A stretch of DNA of 59,234 bases from NCBI GenBank assembly GCA_020630975.1, contig JAHDID010000037.1:1-59234 (forward strand), written 5' to 3'. Below, in pieces: positions 50,833 through 59,234 of the stretch. Positions within the stretch are counted from its first letter, which is position 1. Every line of letters starts with the position of its first letter. Source of the stretch: Verrucomicrobiota bacterium (lineage in GTDB: Bacteria > Verrucomicrobiota > Verrucomicrobiia > Verrucomicrobiales > DEV007). Under the pieces are notes generated by a model. That model was not told where the DNA came from. It saw only the letters and a list, made by a program, of their open reading frames with translations, and made no database searches. The translations under genes were made by a program, and so were the position numbers.

Positions 50833-52989
50833 CTACCGCACCTTAGCCACAGGCTCCACTGGTCGACTCCGGCGGATGAGTAGCCATTCTGTCGTTTCGT
50901 ATAGAGCCTCTCTGCCGAGTGTTTGATACAGAGACTGGATGCCTCGCTCCAGCATCTGTAGTTCGTCATCGCCGGCATTTCGTTCGATCGCTTTGCGGTA
51001 TTCCTGGATCAGCGAGTGGATCTTTTTGTGGGCAGATCCGAATTGGCCACGCATGTCGTTGTTGCGTTTGCTGTCCTCTGTCGCAAAACGGGTCGCGGAA
51101 TACCCTAGCCATAGTCCACCCAGCGCGAGCATCAGGGTGCGAGCTAGACTGATCATCTGCGCCTGCACCTCCTCCGCCACATACACGTAGATAGCAGAGT
51201 AGATCACGAAGCCTAGGAGCACACCGCATATCACCTTGAAGGCGTGGCTTTTATACACATCGAATACTTTGAGATCGTAATTGAGCGAGATGGAGGATTC
51301 CTCTCTGCCGATCGAGGAAGAGAAGCGAAAGTCGGTGCAGAGAAAGCCAATCACCAAAATGACAGCTGTAGCCGCCCATAGCGGATAGATCGATGCGCCG
51401 TAGTGATTTAGCGCTATCTCGAGGATCTCGGTGATGGATGCCTCTGCGTGATGAGTCAGGAAGAAAGTGATAGTCACGATCGCTCCACCAGCGGCCAGAC
51501 AGGCGTAGCCAAGAAAGCTGAGGACTTCGCGTAGCTTGGTCTTTCGGTAGGTCTCGATCGAGAAGTGGTTTTCTCTCTCTCGCACCCAGGCAGATAGCAC
51601 TTTCTGGAAGACGACACAGCGATCGATCGGCCGGCTCAGCTGATGGTAGCTCGTGGTGGTGCGCTCGAGAGGTAGCACGAGACTATCGATCGCCGACTGC
51701 AGCCACTGGATGTCGCCGCGCAGGCGCTGCATGTAGTAGCCAGCTACCGATTGGCAGATGCCTACCTCGCTCCAAAACATCTGCGTACGGATCGCTTCGG
51801 CCAGTGCGCGGTAGTCTTCGCGTTTCTTAAAGATACGGCTATGCCATCTGGCCATCACTTGGGTCGTGGTGGCGATCAGCGTCAGGCCGATGCCGATGTA
51901 GAGCCACATGGGATTGCCAGCCTCGTAGCCGAGGAGGCAGAGGAATACCAGAAAGCCGATCAGGTAAGAGGTGTTGGTGTGGCGATTGGCGATCTGGTTG
52001 TGCCGGTCGGCTAGCTGGTCGATCTGGCAGAAATGCTCGACTAGCTCCTCGGAGCTGTCGCTCATGCCGTGTGCACCGATGGTGGTGCCAGATGAGGATT
52101 GTCGGAGTTTGCCTGTTTTCCCCAGGTCTTCGCTCAGGTACTCCAGACTGTCCGCTAGGTCGCGCAGCTCGCTCATCTCGCGTTTGTGGATGCGCTCTGG
52201 GGTATCGCCCAGCAGCTTGGAGTCGGCAGGGTGCCAGATCGCTAGTTCACCCACCTGGTGTTGTTCGCTACCGGTGACTGGCTGGTCGGGTCGGGGGCTG
52301 TAGATACGGATCAGTGGGCCATTCTCTTGCCACGATAGCGATGTCGGCAGCGGCAGTATGCCGGGGCGTAGGCCGTTGATGTAGGATTTGGCGATGGTGC
52401 GGGTCCCAGGCTGGGCGATGGAGGTGAGCTCGGCGTCCCACTGTGGATCGTCGGTGTAGTCGGTCTGGTCCGAGATGACGATCAGCAGATTGCAGTGAGC
52501 GGCTACATACTCGCCCGATGCTCGGTAGCGTCGATTGCGTAGTTCGCGATCGACTAGCTGCTCTTGCCAAAAGGTATCGTCATAGTCCTCGGGATCGTCT
52601 CGATGGCGGACTACGAATGCCTGCTCGTAGCCGATCTGGTTGAGTAGGCGGTCCATGCTCTCTGACCCTGTTTTCTCAAAGGTGCTGGCTAGGCGATAGT
52701 ATTCGATGGGGAAAGGTAGTGGGCATTTCACCTCGAACTGGAATGGCTCTGTCAGTGCTACCTCGGCCGCCAGCTGATCGGCTCCCGGAGCGAGTGGCGA
52801 TAGTAGGGTGATCGGTGTGTGGCGAAGTCCTAGCGGCTTGCCAAAGGTCTCAGCCACGGCGGGGTCTGAGACAGCAGTGTCGCGCAGCCAAGCAAAGATC
52901 TGGGCTAGCCGCTTTCGAAGTACCACCTCGCTACCCTGAGCGAGATCGATCTGGCCAGTGATGCCTACGGTGAATGATGGCGATGACAT
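50833..52989 (-). CDS. SLOG-like sensor fused to multi-pass SLATT-like membrane region
   Basis: A 718-residue protein. Residues 5-260 resemble a SLOG nucleotide-binding fold: FTVGITGQIDL opens the domain, SPLAPGADQLAAEVAL gives the loop that contacts ligand, and LLIVISDQTDY a later strand. About six membrane helices follow in three pairs (about 343-385, 490-550 and 595-650; SYLIGFLVFLCLLG, VLSFLGYACLAAGGAIVTIT, VICGVLLGFVIYSAIYVYV). Between them lie conserved cytoplasmic pieces such as YRALAEAIRTQMFWSEVGI. Proteins joining SLOG to SLATT-like helices are predicted nucleotide-triggered membrane effectors of conflict systems. No nuclease, cyclase or toxin gene is adjacent, so it may act alone. 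Confidence 0.7.
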   Translation of the reverse strand: MSSPSFTVGITGQIDLAQGSEVVLRKRLAQIFAWLRDTAVSDPAVAETFGKPLGLRHTPITLLSPLAPGADQLAAEVALTEPFQFEVKCPLPFPIEYYRLASTFEKTGSESMDRLLNQIGYEQAFVVRHRDDPEDYDDTFWQEQLVDRELRNRRYRASGEYVAAHCNLLIVISDQTDYTDDPQWDAELTSIAQPGTRTIAKSYINGLRPGILPLPTSLSWQENGPLIRIYSPRPDQPVTGSEQHQVGELAIWHPADSKLLGDTPERIHKREMSELRDLADSLEYLSEDLGKTGKLRQSSSGTTIGAHGMSDSSEELVEHFCQIDQLADRHNQIANRHTNTSYLIGFLVFLCLLGYEAGNPMWLYIGIGLTLIATTTQVMARWHSRIFKKREDYRALAEAIRTQMFWSEVGICQSVAGYYMQRLRGDIQWLQSAIDSLVLPLERTTTSYHQLSRPIDRCVVFQKVLSAWVRERENHFSIETYRKTKLREVLSFLGYACLAAGGAIVTITFFLTHHAEASITEILEIALNHYGASIYPLWAATAVILVIGFLCTDFRFSSSIGREESSISLNYDLKVFDVYKSHAFKVICGVLLGFVIYSAIYVYVAEEVQAQMISLARTLMLALGGLWLGYSATRFATEDSKRNNDMRGQFGSAHKKIHSLIQEYRKAIERNAGDDELQMLERGIQSLYQTLGREALYETTEWLLIRRSRPVEPVAKVR

Positions 52990-53116
52990 GTGTGTGTATG
53001 CGTGTTCCTAGACGGATCAAACAGTCGCCTATGTGTCTGAGCAACTGAATATCTGAGACGGGATGCGCTCCGCTACCGGTGCAGATGGAGCGCGACAGGC
53101 CTGAAATCCCTAAAAT

Positions 53117-53149
53117 TCAATAGGGTACAATTTTCATTCAATAGGGTAC
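53117..53149. repeat. Two 21-base-spaced copies of TCAATAGGGTAC
   Basis: Identical 12-base units start at 53117 and 53138, with AATTTTCAT between, matching the array at 40963-41016. The pair ends 13 bases before the start codon of the next gene (53163). The rest of 52990-53162 shows no gene. Confidence 0.85.
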
Positions 53150-53162
53150 AATCGGTCTATCC

Positions 53163-54206
53163 ATGCCGCAGTGGCTTGTGCTAGGCTGCCCTGTAGTGGC
53201 GGCTTTGGCAAAATCGATCCTAGGAGGTGGGCTCCTATTCATCTGCAGTCTCTGGCAGTGCCAGGGGCAGCTACAGCTGCGTCTCCCTCAGCAGTCGCAG
53301 GCTGGCTATGGTGTGGTGCCGCAGGTGGGCCAGATCTGGCAGACAGTGGCAGATCAGAGCTTCGAGCCGACGGAGCTGCGAGCCGAATTGAAGGCGGGGA
53401 ACACTTATCGGTTTCTCGTGAAGACCGATGTTACGTTATCGCCGCCGGGGCAGACGCAGCGGCTGTTTTCCATGGAGCAGCAGGCGCGATACGATGTCGG
53501 TCTGCGCGAAGCTGGAAAGGGCGTGGCGGTGCGCGGTATCACCGAGCGACTGAAGGTGGACATACAGGCTGCAGGTAGGTCGGTGAGCTATGACTCGCTG
53601 GTCAAAAATCCCGCAGATGCTGAGCTGGCGAAGCACTTCGAGGCGGCAGTCTACCGCTATGTGAAGATGGAGCTGAATACGCAGATGAAGATCCTCTCTC
53701 GGCACGAGGCGGGGCGGCAGGTGGAGAATGCGGGCTCTCCGCTAGCTGTGCTGCCGCACTTTGGTCCGGATGAGCTGGTGCAGATCGTCGAGTCGCTGCC
53801 GCAGCCTTTCACCAGCCGAGTCGTAGCCGTGGGCGATCAATGGCAGCTGCAGGGGCAGCAGCCTGTGGGGGAGCTGGGAGAGTTGAGCTTTAGTATCGAC
53901 TACCGACTGGCAGAGGTGGTCGAGTATCAGCGTCACCGATGTGTCGCGATTGATTTTTATGGTAGGCTCAGCGGCGAGCTGGCTGACGAGGCGGCCAGTC
54001 GTGTCGACTTTCACGAGGCGCAGCTATCTGGTAGGCTGCTCTACGATCCAGCTATCCAGATGATCCGCTACAGCGATCAGCAGCTGCTGATGGTGGCGAA
54101 TCTACCTGACGAGACCGATCACCAGAAAAAGGTGCATGTGCCTCTGAGCCAAAAAATCGTGCTCGAGCTGATGCAGGTGGTACCGAAGAAAAAGCCAAAG
54201 AAGTGA
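53163..54206 (+). CDS. Hypothetical exported protein, DUF6263-like
   Basis: A 347-residue protein with a signal segment (VAALAKSILGGGLLFICSLW) and a beta-rich mature part (ELKAGNTYRFLVKTDVTLSP, SMEQQARYDVGLREAGKGVA, LSFSIDYRLAEVVEY). The repeated pattern of long strands and Gly-turns resembles DUF6263-type periplasmic proteins, but this is by eye only. A Lys-rich C terminus (VPKKKPKK) ends it. The 21-base repeats lie just ahead of its start, inside the expected promoter or leader. The function is unknown. Confidence 0.7.
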   Translation: MPQWLVLGCPVVAALAKSILGGGLLFICSLWQCQGQLQLRLPQQSQAGYGVVPQVGQIWQTVADQSFEPTELRAELKAGNTYRFLVKTDVTLSPPGQTQRLFSMEQQARYDVGLREAGKGVAVRGITERLKVDIQAAGRSVSYDSLVKNPADAELAKHFEAAVYRYVKMELNTQMKILSRHEAGRQVENAGSPLAVLPHFGPDELVQIVESLPQPFTSRVVAVGDQWQLQGQQPVGELGELSFSIDYRLAEVVEYQRHRCVAIDFYGRLSGELADEAASRVDFHEAQLSGRLLYDPAIQMIRYSDQQLLMVANLPDETDHQKKVHVPLSQKIVLELMQVVPKKKPKK

Positions 54207-54215
54207 GAGGCTACC

Positions 54216-54761
54216 TTATTGGCGGGCAGCCCCTTGCCAGTTGTTCAGGATCTCCACAGTGATGTCGCCCTCGGTCTGATCGTAGAATAGCTCAGCCATA
54301 TCCTCTGGGAGGCAGATGGAGTTTTGGTCGCTCGGGTGGCGGTCGGTAGGTCCAGCGTGCATCGCCCATTTCGACTGAGCTAGCTCGACTCGATATGGGT
54401 GCTCGCCAGGGATGCCACCGCGACTGCGGCGAGAGATAGCAAAGGTTCCCGTATTGCCGATGCTGGCAGAGTGCGAGATAGCGATAGGGGTGGAGGCCGT
54501 CACCGTACCATCGACTACTAGGAATCCCATCTGATCTCGGACATCGATGATGATTTGGTTGCCATCTGCCACGTTCCCTTCGGCGATTTTGCCTGAGTAA
54601 GCCGCCTCTGCAGTGCCTGCTTCTGGCATCTGCCAGCGCACATGCGAGATTTTTACTGAGGAAGGTGTCATCTCGTCAGGCTCCTCGATCAGCCAGAGGT
54701 CGACTAGGACGACTGCTAAGAGGATGAGGACGATCACACACAGTGGATGGCTCTTTGTCAT
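54216..54761 (-). CDS. YkuD-like protein lacking the catalytic cysteine
   Basis: A 181-residue protein with one N-terminal membrane helix (LCVIVLILLAVVLVDLWLI). The rest follows the L,D-transpeptidase (YkuD) order: IIIDVRDQMGFLVVDGTV, TPIAISHSASIGNTGTFAIS, the MHAG motif (MHAGPTDRH), and then SDQNSICLPEDMAELFYD. In active enzymes that last part reads SHGCxRLP, where His and Cys form the active site; here the aligned triplet is Gln-Asn-Ser. The protein is thus a likely inactive relative, perhaps a peptidoglycan or glycan binder. The alignment is by eye but the flanking pattern is clear. Confidence 0.75.
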   Translation of the reverse strand: MTKSHPLCVIVLILLAVVLVDLWLIEEPDEMTPSSVKISHVRWQMPEAGTAEAAYSGKIAEGNVADGNQIIIDVRDQMGFLVVDGTVTASTPIAISHSASIGNTGTFAISRRSRGGIPGEHPYRVELAQSKWAMHAGPTDRHPSDQNSICLPEDMAELFYDQTEGDITVEILNNWQGAARQ

Positions 54762-54774
54762 GGTAATTTTGGGA

Positions 54775-54845
54775 TTTGATTACCATAATATGCAATAATT
54801 TTATAAAAAATCTATAAATTTTTAAAATTAATTAAACTTAAAGAA
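54775..54845. other. Short very AT-rich spacer
   Basis: The spacer between the YkuD-like gene and alr is almost all A and T (for example AAAATTAATTAAACTTAAAG), while both flanking genes are GC-rich. It lies upstream of the YkuD-like gene on its strand and at the end of alr. It may hold the promoter of the former. Confidence 0.5.
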
Positions 54846-55970
54846 TTATTCACTGGGTTTTAGGATTCTTTCGACGCGTTTGGTGATGCTGGTGAGTATC
54901 TCCCATGGGATGGTGTGGGCCCAGCTGGCCACTTCTGCCGTACTGATCTGTGTGTCTCCCTGGCGACCGTAGAGCACGACTTCGTCGCCGGCTGCAGCCT
55001 CGCTGAGGTGGGTCACATCGACCACGATCTGATCCATGGTCACTCGGCCTAGTAGGGTGCAGCGCATCCCGCGGATCAGCACAGAGGCTCCCTGCCCGGA
55101 CACATGGCGAGGGTAGCCGTCCCCATAGCCGAGGGCGATCGTAGCGATGCGCATGGGGCGATCTGCTCGGTAGGTGCTGCCGTAGCTCACGGTGGTGCCT
55201 GCTGGCACTTCTTTCACCAGAGTCACTTTTGACTTCAGCGTCAGCGCGGGTGCGAGATCTATGGTGTGGCGGCAGCTCGGCGATACGCCATAGATCGCCA
55301 GCCCCGGGCGTGCTAGGGTGGCGTAGTCGGTCTGTTTGGCGAAATCAATGATCCCGGCGCTATTGGCCACGTGGATCAGACAGTCGAGCCCCTGAGTCAT
55401 CTCTCGAAAGCTGGCGATCTGCTGCAATGTGAATTCAGCGTCTTCGTCGGCATTGGGGAAGTGTGTGGCGGCACCTTCTAGCAGGCAGCCGTCCTCGATA
55501 TCGATCTGGTGTAGTAGAGCGCTCCAGTCACTGGGCAGGGCGCCCATTCTGCCCATACCGGTATCTGCCACGGCATGGAGCTTGGCGGGTAGTGATAGCT
55601 CGCGGGCGATTCTGCCAAATTCTTTTACCTCGGCGACTGTCGATACTGAGCAGGATAGACTGTGGCGCACTGCCTCCGGTATCTCATCGGGCAAGATCGG
55701 GCTCAGGATGAGGATAGGCGGGCTATCGGACTGCAGGGTGGTCCGTAGGCGCAGTGCCTCGCCGAGATTGGCCACGCACAGCCAGTCGACCTCCTGGCTT
55801 ATTGTGTGGGCCGTCAGCTCTAGGCCATGGCCGTAGGCATCTGCCTTTACCACAGCCATCAGGCCGGTGTGTGGCCCGAGATGGCTGCGTAGCGAGCGTA
55901 GATTGTGCTGCAGGGCGTTGGGATCGATTTCGGCCCAGCAGCGCCTGCTGTGATAAATGGTGTCCGACAT
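54846..55970 (-). CDS. alr: Alanine racemase
   Basis: A 374-residue fold-type III PLP enzyme if started at ATG 55970 (MSDTIYHSRRCWAEIDPNAL). It interconverts L- and D-alanine for peptidoglycan. The PLP lysine is in AVVKADAYGHG, the catalytic tyrosine region in VSYGSTYRADRPMRIATIALGYGDGYPR, and the phosphate contacts in ANSAGIIDF and YGVSP. The longer frame from 56015 adds 15 residues without support. It is followed at a short distance by the YkuD-like gene on the same strand. Confidence 0.93.
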   Translation of the reverse strand: MSDTIYHSRRCWAEIDPNALQHNLRSLRSHLGPHTGLMAVVKADAYGHGLELTAHTISQEVDWLCVANLGEALRLRTTLQSDSPPILILSPILPDEIPEAVRHSLSCSVSTVAEVKEFGRIARELSLPAKLHAVADTGMGRMGALPSDWSALLHQIDIEDGCLLEGAATHFPNADEDAEFTLQQIASFREMTQGLDCLIHVANSAGIIDFAKQTDYATLARPGLAIYGVSPSCRHTIDLAPALTLKSKVTLVKEVPAGTTVSYGSTYRADRPMRIATIALGYGDGYPRHVSGQGASVLIRGMRCTLLGRVTMDQIVVDVTHLSEAAAGDEVVLYGRQGDTQISTAEVASWAHTIPWEILTSITKRVERILKPSE

Positions 55971-56033
55971 GTGAGCTAGCCGAGGGTAGACGGGTACCCT
56001 ACTACCGGCAGCCACAGCAGGTAAGGAAAAATT

Positions 56034-56513
56034 TTAGCTCTGGTTCAGATCTTTTTGGATCTGCTCGAAGTCGCCCTCCTCGCAGCAGCGGACGAAGCCC
56101 TCGCAGAAAGCCTTCAGCTTGTCCCAGACCACGCGGATGTCGGCGGATTCGTCGGGAGTGATGGTGTTGTCCATGGCTGCCTGAGAGACCACATTTAGCA
56201 GTCCGGCGAACTGAGTGACGATCTCGTGGGTCGCAGGCACCACCTCATAGCCCTCTCGGCATGAACTCTGTGGATTGCGCACGTAGTAGCCACCAGCCTG
56301 CTGGCACAGCCACTCGACGATGCCGTCGTGCTTGGTCAGGTCGACCAGTTGCGACACTCGATCGAGGGGGTTTTTGCTGCCAGATCCTGCGTCGTCATTG
56401 GGTTGGGCCCATTTGTAGACAAGGGACAGTGAGACTCCCATCTCAGATGAGATCTCTTTGGGGCTAGTGGTTGGGCTTTCAAAGGCCTCCTTTAAAACTT
56501 CATGCGAGTCCAT
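56034..56513 (-). CDS. CII-like (Phage_CP76) regulatory protein
   Basis: A 159-residue protein whose first 80 residues resemble the phage regulatory protein CII / CP76 family: HEVLKEAFESPTTSPKEI, then a helix-turn-helix-like SSEMGVSLSLVYKWAQP, then LDRVSQLVDLTKHDGIVEWL. The C-terminal half is helical and acidic. Such genes occur as lone chromosomal regulators in Verrucomicrobiota and do not prove a prophage; no other phage gene is nearby. It lies 63 bases upstream of alr on the same strand. Confidence 0.75.
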   Translation of the reverse strand: MDSHEVLKEAFESPTTSPKEISSEMGVSLSLVYKWAQPNDDAGSGSKNPLDRVSQLVDLTKHDGIVEWLCQQAGGYYVRNPQSSCREGYEVVPATHEIVTQFAGLLNVVSQAAMDNTITPDESADIRVVWDKLKAFCEGFVRCCEEGDFEQIQKDLNQS

Positions 56514-56672
56514 CGGTGGAGATATTGCCTGAATCTGTAACGAAACACAAGCAAAGAAAAACTAAGAAAGTGCCCTTACAAACCAAGGATTGCTTTGTAA
56601 TCGAAGTCTAGACTTTTTGAGATACACTCCTCACCGTGCTGCTCCGCTTGTCTTCAAACTATTTAATCTGTA

Positions 56673-56694
56673 TTAGGAATAGATCGATTCCTAA
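56673..56694. promoter_or_regulatory. Inverted repeat upstream of the yqiJ-like/flotillin operon
   Basis: Perfect arms TTAGGAAT (56673-56680) and ATTCCTAA (56687-56694) surround AGATCG, 42 bases upstream of the first gene of the pair. This could be an operator or a leader hairpin. The rest of 56514-56736 shows no gene. Confidence 0.5.
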
Positions 56695-56736
56695 ATAATT
56701 TGAGGATAGCTGTGCGCTTGCTGCTATACCTATACT

Positions 56737-57354
56737 ATGACTGAACTACTACAAGAGGCGATAAAAGGATACAATCTTCCGTTCACCATCCTGCTCATAG
56801 TGATTATACTTTATTGGGGTGTCGCTTTATTCGGCATTGTCGATATTGATGATGCGGGCTTGGATTTGGATGGTGTGGATGGAGATGGCGAATCAAGTGG
56901 CGGAGTGTTCAGTTCTATACTTAAAATAATGGGGTTATCTGATGCTCCTTTGATATTGGCGATATCCTTATTCACGATATTTATTTGGGGTTACAATTTA
57001 ATAGCTAATTTCTATTTGAATAGTGCTGGTGAAACCTGTACGGCTATTATAATAATTTTAGGATCTGTGATTGGGGCCTGGATTACAACTCGATTACTCA
57101 TTCAACCGCTTAAACCTCTTATGAATTTAATTAAAGCCAGTGAACCTGTTACGGAGATTATTGGTGCGGAGGGGCGGGTGATTTCAGCCAGTCTTGATAG
57201 CGAATTCGGGAGGGTTGAGATCGAGACTGAAGGGAAGAATCTGATTGTGAACGCCGTAATTTCCGAAGGCGAAGAGCCATTAGCGAAGGGTGGGAGAGTG
57301 CTTGTGGTATCTCGGAAAGACGATTCGGATACCTATATAGTCAGATCTCTGTAG
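56737..57354 (+). CDS. YqiJ/NfeD-like membrane protein
   Basis: A 205-residue protein with a hydrophobic segment at about 15-35, an acidic loop (DIDDAGLDLDGVDGDGE), two more helices near 70-90 and 105-125, and a C-terminal OB-like domain (about 138-205; IIGAEGRVISASLDSEFGRV). The layout matches the YqiJ/NfeD group, whose genes are paired with flotillin genes. A flotillin gene follows after 33 bases. The pair is thought to organise membrane microdomains. Confidence 0.85.
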   Translation: MTELLQEAIKGYNLPFTILLIVIILYWGVALFGIVDIDDAGLDLDGVDGDGESSGGVFSSILKIMGLSDAPLILAISLFTIFIWGYNLIANFYLNSAGETCTAIIIILGSVIGAWITTRLLIQPLKPLMNLIKASEPVTEIIGAEGRVISASLDSEFGRVEIETEGKNLIVNAVISEGEEPLAKGGRVLVVSRKDDSDTYIVRSL

Positions 57355-57387
57355 AAATTTAAATAAAATAAACCAAGAAACCAAAAA

Positions 57388-59234
57388 ATGCCAACTGATA
57401 TAACCATGCATATAGCTAACGTATTGAGTTCGGGGATCGCTGTGATCCTGGGGCTTGCCGTATTCATTATTTTCGCCTCTATCATTATAGTGGCCACCTT
57501 TTTGAAAAAGGTAAAGAAAGGATTCGCAGGGGTGCGAACGGGAATCGGTGGTACGGAGATTGCTTTCGATAAGATGATTGTCTTTCCAGTATTTCACCGA
57601 TACGAGGAGATGGACATCTCGGTGAAGCGCATTGAAATCGATCGGCGAGGACAAAACGGCCTGATTTGTAAAGATAACATGCGTGCGGATATCAATGTGG
57701 TATTCTTTATTCGTGTGAATAATCTCAAAGACGATGTGCGCAATGTAGCGAGTTCTATCGGGTGTGATCGTGCTTCGAGTGAAGATGGAATTGCGGCACT
57801 GTTTGATGCGAAATTCTCTGAAGCCTTAAAGACTGTGGGTAAGCGTTTTGAATATGTCGAGCTTCTCACAGAGCGAGACACGTTTCGCGATGAGATTCTA
57901 AAGGTGATCGGGACAGACTTGAACGGCTTTGTCCTAGATGATTGTGCGATTGATTACCTAGAGCAGACGCCGATAGAAGAGCTGGATCCGAATAACATTT
58001 TGGATGCCGAGGGTATCAAAAAGATCATCTCGATCACTTCGGCGGAGAATATTCAGGCCAATCAGTTGCGCCGCACTGAGGAGCGCGAGATCAAGCAGCA
58101 GGATGTGGAAGCTAAGGAGGCTATCCTAGAGCTGGAGCGCCAGCAAGCGGAGGCAGAGGCCAAGCAGGCGAGAGAAGTCGCTACCGTGCAAGCAAGGGAA
58201 GAGGCAGAGGCGCTCAAAGTGCAGGAAGAAGAGCGACTGAAGTCTGAGAGAGCTCGGATCAACACCGAAGAGGAGATAGAGATCGCGACTGAAAACAAAG
58301 ACCGAGAGGTGATCGTGGCTCAGCGAAATAAAGAGCGAACTGATGCAGTCGAGCTAGAGCGTGTCAAGCGAGACCAGGAACTGGAAGCAATCGATCGTGA
58401 ACGTGTCACGACTCTGAAGGAAATCGAAAAGGAGAAGTCGGTGGAGATCGAGAAGAAGAATATCCAGGATGTCATCCGTGAGCGGGTGATGGTGGAGAAA
58501 AATGTGGTAGAAGAAGAGCAGAAGATTCTCGATACCGAGGCGTTTGCGACTGCCGAGCGTGAGAAATCTGTAGCGGTGACCGCTGCTGAGCAGAACGCTC
58601 AGGAGGAATTGATCCGCAAGATCAAGGAGGCCGAAGCTGCCAAGGAAGCGGCTGAGCTAAAGGCTGATCAGGAGCTATATGAAACGCTGAAAGCCGCCGA
58701 GGCCGATAAGTTGGCTGCTGAGCTGCATGCTGAGGAGGTAATAATCGCTGCTGAAGCAGAGATGGCTGCTAGCGAGAAAATGGCTGCTGCCAAGAAATTG
58801 CTGGCAGAAGGCGTGACGGCTGAGACTGCGGCACCTGGCAAGGGGGAAGCTCAGATCATCGAAGCCAAGTCTGCTGCAGAAGCAGAAGGCATAGTCGCCA
58901 AGGCCGAGGCGATGAAGAAATTCAATGATGCTGGTAAGGAGCATGAGGAATTCAAACTCGAGCTAGAGAAAGAGAAGGAAGTCGAACTCGCCGAGATCGC
59001 TGTGCAGGAGGCTATCGCGTCCAGACAGGCTGAGGTGATGGGTGAGGCTCTGAAGAGCGCCAATATCGACATCGTCGGTGGTGAAGGTGAGTTCTTTGAT
59101 AAGATCACCAGCGCTATCACTCAGGGTAAATCGGTAGATAGGCTGGTGCACAATAGTCAGACTCTGACCGATGTGAAGGAGACCTTCTTTAACGGCGATG
59201 GAGCCTACTTCCAGGAGCAGGTGAGTAGTTGGGT
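57388..59234 (+). CDS. Flotillin-family protein (YqiK-like), truncated at right edge
   Basis: From ATG 57388 at least 615 residues are open to the window end. One membrane helix is near the N terminus (about 15-38, GIAVILGLAVFIIFASIIIV), followed by a band-7/SPFH domain (about 40-205; KKVKKGFAGVRTGIGG, DMRADINVVFFIRV-like strands, FEYVELLTERDTFRDEIL). A long Glu/Ala/Lys coiled coil (about 230-560) has repeated AEAEAKQAREVATVQAREEA-like stretches. Such proteins form membrane rafts and scaffolds. It is the second gene of the yqiJ-like pair. The stop codon is outside the window. Confidence 0.93.
   Translation, partial: MPTDITMHIANVLSSGIAVILGLAVFIIFASIIIVATFLKKVKKGFAGVRTGIGGTEIAFDKMIVFPVFHRYEEMDISVKRIEIDRRGQNGLICKDNMRADINVVFFIRVNNLKDDVRNVASSIGCDRASSEDGIAALFDAKFSEALKTVGKRFEYVELLTERDTFRDEILKVIGTDLNGFVLDDCAIDYLEQTPIEELDPNNILDAEGIKKIISITSAENIQANQLRRTEEREIKQQDVEAKEAILELERQQAEAEAKQAREVATVQAREEAEALKVQEEERLKSERARINTEEEIEIATENKDREVIVAQRNKERTDAVELERVKRDQELEAIDRERVTTLKEIEKEKSVEIEKKNIQDVIRERVMVEKNVVEEEQKILDTEAFATAEREKSVAVTAAEQNAQEELIRKIKEAEAAKEAAELKADQELYETLKAAEADKLAAELHAEEVIIAAEAEMAASEKMAAAKKLLAEGVTAETAAPGKGEAQIIEAKSAAEAEGIVAKAEAMKKFNDAGKEHEEFKLELEKEKEVELAEIAVQEAIASRQAEVMGEALKSANIDIVGGEGEFFDKITSAITQGKSVDRLVHNSQTLTDVKETFFNGDGAYFQEQVSSW

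Noticed and set aside
56034-56513. Prophage suggested by a CII-like gene
   Set aside because: No integrase, capsid, lysis or replication genes are near; flanking genes are alr and a flotillin operon.
7-59200. tRNA or rRNA genes
   Set aside because: I looked for T-arm-like GGTTCGA stretches with matching arms and found none that fold; those seen lie inside coding sequence.

Overview
The window looks like chromosomal DNA of a member of the Verrucomicrobiota, probably a marine or mucus-associated glycan degrader. This rests on the gene families seen: a paired DUF1592/DUF1552 cytochrome operon, two DUF1080 domains in one protein, an ECF sigma factor beside a FecR-LamG protein, SASA-type esterases, a formylglycine-type sulfatase, and many short palindromic repeats. 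It is an inference from protein content; there is no rRNA gene here, and I found no tRNA, CRISPR array or recognisable insertion sequence.

Left part (1-31,000) is accessory and outward-facing. A GntR regulator, sialidase, sulfatase and LuxR-type response regulator run leftward. They diverge from nanA and from a kelch-mutarotase/sodium-symporter fusion, giving a compact sialic acid release, uptake and cleavage locus. It is followed by a mannonate dehydratase/SDR pair and an SGNH esterase. Interleaved are four related autotransporters (1-689 partial, 11653-13584, 13776-15740, 23469-25961). Their passengers differ, but in the three complete genes the Arg/His-rich segment and the barrel are nearly constant. 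Two of them share a 261-base identical block. The DUF1592-DUF1552-hypothetical operon, an FAD oxidoreductase, and an ECF sigma / FecR-LamG / esterase-beta-helix set complete this part.

Right part (31,000-59,234) is closer to core genome: argB-argD-argF, a GYF-domain membrane protein, DNA repair (methyltransferase, recA), a SLC13 transporter, a cysteine desulfurase, alr, and a YqiJ/flotillin pair running off the right edge. Inserted in it are an AT-richer stretch (antitoxin-like gene, broken small gene, sirtuin), a SUKH-like gene, a SLOG-multi-TM protein resembling nucleotide-sensor conflict proteins, and a YkuD-like protein that has lost its catalytic cysteine.

The most unusual structure is repeat biology. 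Palindromic elements lie not only between genes but in frame inside two genes: the signal peptide of the sialidase and the receiver domain of the response regulator. A second theme is an autotransporter family in which a constant secretion module carries changing passengers.
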